Source of the DNA: Lycium barbarum
Taxonomy: Eukaryota > Streptophyta > Magnoliopsida > Solanales > Solanaceae
DNA length: 64,000 nt
Reading direction: 5' to 3'
NCBI RefSeq assembly: GCF_019175385.1
Contig: NC_083337.1
Coordinates: 169,645,713 to 169,709,712, forward strand
The notes under the pieces were generated by a model. It had not been told where the DNA came from. It was given only the letters and a program-made list of their open reading frames with translations, and ran no database searches. The translations under genes and the position numbers were made by a program. Positions 57,357 through 64,000 of the stretch are shown here, in pieces; the stretch's first letter is position 1, and the number at the start of each line of letters is the position of its first letter.

Positions 57357-57876
57357 AAAAAAACTTAAATATATCATCAAACTATCAAAAAATGCTTAAA
57401 TATATCATCAAACTATTGAAAATGGCTCATCTATATCACTTATCAATCATTTGACTCATTTATGTCATCGAACTATCAAAAATGGTTCATTTATGTCACT
57501 CGTCAATAGTTTAGCTTATTTATGTCATCACCGTTACCAAAATGACTCATTCATGCTATTTTTCATTAACACCGGTTTTATAATACCATATATGACATGT
57601 GACCTCCAATTAGAGGTCTACCTCGTTTAATTAAACCAGCCTATATTAAATCCTAAATTAATAAAAAAAATCCGACCATACACCCTACCCACCCACAACC
57701 ATAATCTAGTTGGAGGCCACGTGTCATATCTTGTATTGTAAAACTGGTATTAATGAAAAATAGCATGGATGGTCATTTTGGTAACGGGCGATGGCATAAA
57801 TGAGCCAAACTATTGATGAGTGACATAAATGAGCCATTTTCGATAGTTGGATGGCATATTTGAGCCTTTTCCGTAA
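57357..57876. mobile_element. Long-inverted-repeat foldback element, about 520 bp
   Basis: The left arm reads CTTAAATATATCATCAAACT, ATGGCTCATCTATATCACT, AAAATGACTCATTCATGCTA and TTTTTCATTAACACCGGTTTT. The right arm is its reverse complement: AAAACTGGTATTAATGAAAAA, TAGCATGGATGGTCATTTTGG, GTGACATAAATGAGCCATTT and GATAGTTGGATGGCATATTTG. The arms are about 230 bp, and the short centre holds AATTAGAGGTC/GTTGGAGGCC. No transposase. Target duplications are unclear. Confidence 0.75.
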
Positions 57877-58966
57877 AGAAAATACTAATTCTTAAACAAA
57901 ATAGGGGATTTGACTTAAGCTTGGTATTTGGTATTTGGTCACTTACGCTTAATAAGAGCAAATTTGGAAAAAATAAGTTTAATCTTTCTTGATTTGGTAA
58001 GTGAACACACATTTTGAACCGGAGGGAGTACCACTTAAAAAGTATAATTATTTACATGAAAAATCGAATAAACATATGATAAAACAAATTAAATTTCACT
58101 AAATAATATGAAATTTATTTTAAATTTTCGATGTATATAAGTAAAATTAGTACTGTTATAAGGGATAAACTTTAGTTATACAGTATTTCTATCTCATTAA
58201 AGGAAACTTACTTCATGCTCTGTTTGGTATTACTATGCAGGAATTAGATCAAGTTAGATGGAGAAAAGGAGTGATTTAATAAACTGAACGTATATATTAA
58301 TTAATCGTGGTTAAGTGATATAATTATACATGTTTTAAGTGCACATTATGCATCCATTAGTTTCGCGAATATATCCAAGTTTCTACCGAGAAACCACGTT
58401 TGTTTGTTTAATTTTCTTCTTCTTTAAAATAAAAACAGTTCAACCAAATACTGATTTGCAAACTTAAATATTGAGTTTGTAATTATGGTTTTTAAGAAGT
58501 TCAAACGAATGGATCATACAGTTTGTAATTCAATTCGGGGCTGAATAGATTCCCCTTCACCTTATTCATTTTAATAAAATTTTATGAAATTGTTGACCAA
58601 GTATACAGAGAAGGTTAACTATCAGACTGCAGGAGCAAACATTTTTGAATAAAAGTTAAAAAAATGTTAATCGTATTCAATTTACCATACAATCATCTAA
58701 AGAGTGTTACATAAACTTTCAGAAATTTCTACTATAGAAATATTACCTCGTTCTCACTAATCCTTTGAATAGAGTTTAGTCAATTGAAAAAGAGCTTGTA
58801 AGAGCGATCAGAAAGTTTTCATATAAAATTTGGATAGATTACACAAAACACCACATTTAATATGACTCAATTGTAGGTACTATGGAAACCCTCCACAAAA
58901 TTGTTCACATTACTTCACAGAACACAGCTGCTGAGCCATTTTAGTGCTGGAGATAACTATTCTTTC
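57877..58966. other. Intergenic region between RPT2 and YIF1
   Basis: AT-rich. A GGAGGGAGTA MITE-end-like motif is at 58021-58030. The right end (about 58850-58966) is probably the YIF1 3' UTR. No gene recognised. Confidence 0.5.
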
Positions 58967-61900
58967 TCAAAAGAACCAATTAAGACTTATCTTTCCAAGC
59001 CAAAAGAGAAGTGGGAACTGAGCTAAGGCAATGAAGAGGAGGAGGTAATGGTGCCTGCTTGAATCATAAGTCCTCACCTCTGCGAAAAGAACTCTCTTCA
59101 TCGTCTTAACTAAGAATATTCCCATGCATAAGCTTGTCCACGGCATCAAGAAGTAGTAAGAATGGCTCCATATAATTGTTCCAAGAAGAGCTATGGACAA
59201 TCCTGTAAAAGCATATCCGGAATATGACATGATATCAAGGAGAGGAGCCTCTCCACTACCAAGTGAGAACAATGTCATCTTCAGCAAAGAAACTTCTAGA
59301 AACCAACCAACTAATCCCTTGATGAACAGCCAATTTAGAGCTTCTGGGGTAAACCTGGCAACAGACAAGAAGATTCAGGATCCACACAAACCAAAGGAAG
59401 AGGATGTAATGGATGAAATTACTCCAAACATCAATAGTAATGCAAGTTACAGAATGTGTCAACGCGCGGAAAAGGAAAGACAAAAGGGGTTCGTTTTTCC
59501 TTTTTGAGGGGGTGGGGTGTAAATGGGTACACTACCTAGAAGTCAAGCTATGCTACCGATTGTATCCCACCACTACTACAAAATATCACTCCTATGTCCC
59601 AACTTTTTATTTCGGATGGTCTGTAATGGGTTTTCGCTCTTCAACAACAACAACATACCCAGTGAAATCCCACAAGTGGGGTCAGGGGAGGGTTAGAGTG
59701 TATGCAGACCTTACCCCTACCTTGGGAGGTAGAGAGCTGTTAAAAGGGTTAAATATATTCTCCATAATCTCCAAACCTTTTTCAAACCCATATCATACGG
59801 TACTATGGGACTCACTTTAGTATATGAAGCCTAAATTCTTCTAAATTAACCTTATGTTCACTTTTGAATCCACATTTATTTTAAATACAATAAAATTTAA
59901 TTGGTAACTCAAGAGCCATGCCTAGCCAAACTAGGACAACTAAATATAAGAGGATGAGGTAACTCAAACAAATGAGTATTAGGAGGGGGCGGGGGGATCT
60001 CATTTAGCAGACAACTACACAATTCTATTTGGATCAGTTTAAGCAGCAGTTTTTTGGATCATTTTTAGCAGCAGTTTTGTCTTCTGTATGAGCATGTAAC
60101 ATCTATTAGCACTTTGAAAAAAATGAGGCAAGCAACCACTAACCAAATAGGAAATCTGATAGTAAAGAATCAAAGAACTTCTCATTATTGATCACAAAGA
60201 GACCAAAGCCAAGAAAACTTGAGGAAACACTAAGATTACCTTCCCTGGAGACCCAATGATAAACCAGCAAGAACAACGTAGGTACCAAATGCCATGAATG
60301 GAATGTACAAATCTGGAGCATTGATGTCATAGATTGGGGGCTTATAGGATAGCCTGCCACCTACCGGCTCTGTGATTCTTGTCCAGTGACCCTACAGACA
60401 AATGAAAAGGTAAAATATCGAGATCGTAATGCGACAATAAGAGAGATCTAGGTTTCACGAGCTTACTCTGTGTAGAAATGGGAAAAGCACAACTTTCAAT
60501 TTGTTTCTCACGTACTGGTCATTCACTTGGAAGTAGTACTGGGGGTCAGAAAAATACCTGCTTATCTGTTCAATAGAAAAGTAGTCAACTAGAATTTTAT
60601 TTCCATCAGAAAAGCTAGACCACTTTTCAATATCACCCAGCGAAAAAAAGTCCAAAAGACAGAATGGTAAAATGTTTTGGATAATAATAATGTTAAGTCG
60701 TGTATGGCTATAGAGGGAACTCTAACAAAGAGGTAAATGCTACACCATGTCAAAGAGGAGGGGGAAGGCGATCTGGCTTAGTTTTGTTTTAAAGGGGATT
60801 TTTCTGTGGGTGCCTATGGCATAATCATTTGTATAGCCACATCGATTTTACATAACCACAATCTTTTTGATAAGTATGTAACCGCAATTCCATGCCTCAT
60901 TATGAATGGCTAATTGTTCTTTTTAAATAACAAGGGCCAGTTTAACTTATTTTTTCTGGATAATTTGGAACAATTGAACTAGCTTCGTTAGACTCCAGTA
61001 CTCCACTATATTGCGTAGACAAAACCACTATTATAATTCCTTTCTAGCTTTCTCCCGAGTCTTTCCCCTACTGAGCATCATACTAACATACTATGCCACC
61101 CCATGCCCCCCCCCCCCCTAACTGAGCATCATACTAACATACTATGCAACCCCATGCCCCATTCTACTCCTTCCAACTCAGCCAACATAAGAGTTCCTAG
61201 TTCAATTTACAGGTACTTTCTGCATAAACTGCCGCTAAACCCACTTGAGGAAATAGGTGAACTTTATGGTAACAGAGCAGAATCAGAAGACGTTACAAAG
61301 TATTTTCCTGTTCTAGATCATATTTTTCTTTCTTCTACATTTGACCTCCCTTTCCCTCTTATTTGAAGTAGAAGGGGCTTGACATTAGCCATCCATGCTT
61401 CTCCAGAATATTCTGTCCATCTGACTCAATCTTCCAAGTTCCAACAGAATCCTATACTATTACCACTAAATATGAACATTTTACCTAGCTAAATAATAGG
61501 TTCTGTCTCCTCTCTCCTGTTCATTTTATAGTTAATCTTTGAGTTTACTGCTCTGTGGAGAGATGACCAAATAAGGGCATTGGGTGCTTCGCCTAGCTTC
61601 AATTGCTATTAAATGACATGATCTCCTTTGTCTTTTGAAGTTCAACTGAGTTCTAAAAATGTATCAATGCCAGTTTGATGATGTCATCAAAGTGAAAACA
61701 AAATTGTAATGCTATTTCAAATTTATTGACTTTTAAAAAGTAGTAGAAATAACCTACCTAGAGAACAACAATGCAAAAATAAAACAAAAAGTACTGTTTG
61801 CTTGCTGATCTTATGTCATAATGCACTTTCAAAACCAAAACTTCAGGAACAATCTATAGAAAAGCTTCTTTTGGTAAGTGGCAAAATGTAGAAATATGAC

Positions 61901-62091
61901 CAATGCATGAAGCAACTTACATTGCTTTGAACATATTCAGAACTGGAACCAAGGATTTTTTCTCCATAAGCCCCTAGTCCACTTCTGATGAACCCCGAGC
62001 TACCACCAGAGAAGGCATTTCCAAAAGGATTTGCCTGTGCATTAACAGACGGTCTTGGCACTCCAGGCTGTGCTCCCAGATTATCATACAT
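58967..62091 (-). CDS. YIF1: YIF1-type ER-Golgi membrane transport protein
   Basis: Five coding exons on the minus strand: 62091-61921, 60565-60467, 60391-60240 and 59354-58967 (four shown here carry all 269 residues; a non-coding leader exon lies upstream). All junctions are GT-AG. The cytosolic N-terminus ([28 protein letters not shown]) is followed by [20 protein letters not shown], a [10 protein letters not shown] segment and a membrane part with about five hydrophobic helices ([60 protein letters not shown]), ending LNWFF. This is the YIF1/HRF1 family, which pairs with YIP1 proteins and Rab GTPases in early secretory traffic. Length matches plant YIF1. The start ATG lies two bases after an acceptor. 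Confidence 0.94.
59646..59745 (-). mobile_element. Dispersed SINE-like repeat tail in YIF1 intron
   Basis: The minus strand reads GGTAGGGGTAAGGTCTGCAT, ACCCTCCCCTGACCCCACTT, GTGGGATTTCACTGGGTATG and then TTGTTGTTGTTG. It is a familiar Solanaceae interspersed repeat; a shorter copy is at 26335-26385. It lies inside the last intron (59355-60239). Confidence 0.6.
61071..61170. repeat. 51-bp tandem duplication with C homopolymer in YIF1 intron 1
   Basis: ACTGAGCATCATACTAACAT and ACTATGC(C/A)ACCCCATGCCCC occur at 61071 and 61122. A run of about 13 C separates the copies. Confidence 0.85.
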
Positions 62092-63037
62092 TTCTGCAGG
62101 AGTATTTTTCTTAAATCAAGACAACTGTTAGTAACTCAACATAAGCCTAATTCATTTCTCTCAAGTCCAGGATTATAAGCCAATGAGCATCTACGCATGC
62201 AAAGGAAAAAAGAAATACTAGTATTCTAAGGTGTAAAATACCAAACAGGGCCACCCCGATTTTCTAACATCAAGAACAATGTCAGCAGCCAGCCCACTTA
62301 TTCACATTTCTTTCTTGCTGTAAGCTAACACATACCCAAGATAATTGTCCAGCTCAATTCAAAAACTTCACTTTCCCCGCCGAACATCATTTTAGCCGAT
62401 TTTATCAGTAAATGCCACCGCTAGGACACCCCAATTAGTGTCACCTCAATACAAAGATATTTGGAGCAAGGACAAGCAAAGACTTAGATAGTCCAAAAAG
62501 TCTATAGAGCCAGAAAACGACTCCATCACTTTTTCTAAATCACATCCCACTTGGATATCATATCTAGTAGATTTCTATGCAAATTTATCTTCTTATAATT
62601 TCTTCCATTAACTATTTTTTTCTCCAGGATGATAGATAATTCATGACTCAATTGCTACTTCAGCACCAGAAGTAGAAGAATTCCTCAGGTTACACATGCC
62701 TTTTGCAACTCTTTTATTATTATTAAAAAAAAAAAAAGTCCCAAGTTAAGAAATTGCAGTTCATCATGGAAAAAAAAGATCAAGCATTGTATAGACGGTT
62801 TTTTCTTGAATCAATAATTCGAATTCACAAATCACTAGTATGATTTATATACCAAGCAAGCAAGTGTATCCATACAGGAAAAAATCAAATGACAAATCGT
62901 AAATTAAAACCAATAGCGTAAGATCCTCTGTTGTTGACTGTTGACGAAGAGAGCAGGAGAATTAAGCACCTATAATGGAGATCTGTAAAGGCTACTACAA
63001 GAAAAACTCTTAGGTAATTGAAGAATCAAAGACTTAC

Positions 63038-63120
63038 AGATTGAAACTCTGACTAAGGATCAGATGGAAGCAAAAGTTTGCAGAAGAATTTCAAGAGGCC
63101 TCAGTTTACAGTTATATTTA
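63038..63120 (-). other. Putative non-coding leader exon of YIF1
   Basis: On the minus strand TTTCAATCT|GTAAGTC at 63038/63037 is a strong donor. The coding exon begins after CCTGCAG at about 62094. An intron of about 940 bp in the 5' UTR is therefore likely. The exon's 5' edge is a guess. Confidence 0.45.
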
Positions 63121-63277
63121 CTTCTGATTTCAGACTTCTAAAATATGGGTCGGGTCGAGTAGGGTCGGATCTGATGGGTCGGGTCGTTTCCTAACGTCAG
63201 TTCAGTCGCAGGCCCGTATTTAGAACCCGGTCCACAGATTTCTTTTTCTTCCCTTTCTTTTTTTTCCTAAGATATTA

Positions 63278-63501
63278 CTCCATCCGTTTCATAATAAGTG
63301 ATGATTTTACCTTTTTATTTTATTTTAAAATAAATGATCCACACAATCAAGAGGACATTGATCTTTTTTCTTCCAATTTTACCCTTATAAATAAATAGAG
63401 TTTTAAATAATTAAAGAAATTATTAAAAAAACTACTTCTTTTTCAAGGCATTTGGTTGAAGATAAGCTTGTAAAAGACCACTTATTGTGAAATGAAGGGA
63501 G
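63278..63501. mobile_element. Stowaway-type MITE, 224 bp, TA target duplication
   Basis: The left end CTCCATCCGTTTCATAATAAG pairs with the right end, whose reverse complement is CTCCCTTCATTTCACAATAAG. TA flanks both sides (63276-63277, 63502-63503). Size, termini and TA duplication fit Stowaway (Tc1/mariner-derived) MITEs. It lies in the YIF1 upstream region. Confidence 0.8.
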
Positions 63502-63503
63502 TA

Positions 63504-64000
63504 GGTTTTATCTGCAATAGGAATTGAACTCATGACATAGTTTAATCAACTCATATATTCCCGTCTTAAAATACCTGTTGTGTTTTTATTTACATGCCTT
63601 TTAAGAAAATATTAATTAAGAGGGGTGTTTGATTGTTTTACTTTTATTTATATCTTAAGATATGATCTCTCTTCATTAAATGTTTATTCTACTTATGTGT
63701 CATAATTGAAGTTTTATAGTTTTCAAGAATAATTACCACTAAAAATTAAAATGGAAAATAAATAGTAATTAATTTTATTTTGAAATTCTGAAATAACATA
63801 TATTTTGAGATAGATATTTTTAGCAAGGACGATACGTATTTTGAGACAAAAGGAGTTTCATGCGTTGTACTGTTACTACTCCCTCCGTCTCAAATAATCT
63901 GTCGCTTTTTTGATTTACATTTCTCTTATGAAATACTCCCTCTGTTCACTTTTACTTATCCACTTTGAATTTTTCACGTTGTTTAAGAAATAATAAATGG
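63504..64000. other. YIF1 distal upstream region with further MITE ends
   Basis: AT-rich. CTCCCTCCGTCTCAAATAATC at 63881 and CTCCCTCTGTTCACTTTTAC at 63935 are left ends of two more MITE types; the second runs off the window. No gene seen. Confidence 0.5.

Noticed and set aside
59193..59820. Plus-strand frames in the YIF1 region
   Set aside because: The first overlaps the YIF1 last exon as antisense, and the second runs through an intron-borne dispersed repeat.

Overview
Plant nuclear DNA, almost certainly from a Solanaceae species. The evidence is spliced genes with plant-type GT-AG introns, plant LTR retrotransposons of the Athila, Tat and Tekay lineages, short MITEs of the CTCCCTCCGT type, and SINE-like repeats that I recall from tomato, pepper and tobacco relatives. 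The genus cannot be fixed from the sequence alone.

Layout. (1) 1-7.85 kb is a pile of nested, broken Ty3/gypsy elements on the minus strand. Two Tekay-type LTR pieces (1-2081 and 2082-3635) interrupt the integrase of an Athila-lineage pol remnant (3636-7845), which also carries a 250-bp MITE with a clear ATA target duplication. (2) 9.17-19.92 kb is a large inverted duplication. Two full ABI3/VP1-type B3 transcription factor genes stand head to head (minus strand 12127-9358, plus strand 16655-19676). All six coding exons are in register, and the promoters and 3' flanks are also homologous. The spacer between the arms holds two SINE-like repeats and a probable Ty1/copia solo LTR. (3) 19.9-25.8 kb holds two tandem three-exon LEA-type genes, both minus strand, next to the ABI3 pair. 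(4) 26.99-27.19 kb is a single-exon defensin-like peptide gene, followed upstream by a second promoter-like copy with no coding region. (5) 28184-50365 is a complete but decayed Tat-lineage Ty3/gypsy element (minus strand) with 672-bp LTRs and GAAGT target duplications. Its plus-strand additional ORF is interrupted by a younger Tekay/Del chromovirus (29518-40004, GAACC target duplications, 2.7-kb LTRs). (6) 52221-57147 is the 26S proteasome ATPase RPT2 (minus strand, 6 exons). (7) 58967-62091 is a YIF1-type Golgi/ER membrane protein gene (minus strand, 5 coding exons), followed by Stowaway-type MITEs.

How the genes may relate. ABI3 is the B3 activator of seed maturation and LEA genes are among its classic targets, so the neighbouring ABI3 pair and LEA pair form a plausible seed-maturation neighbourhood; co-regulation is an inference. 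RPT2 and YIF1 are housekeeping genes. Exon boundaries were derived by hand from splice sites, reading-frame continuity and, for ABI3, agreement between the two paralogues. Retrotransposon reading frames are broken by stops and small deletions as stated in each entry.
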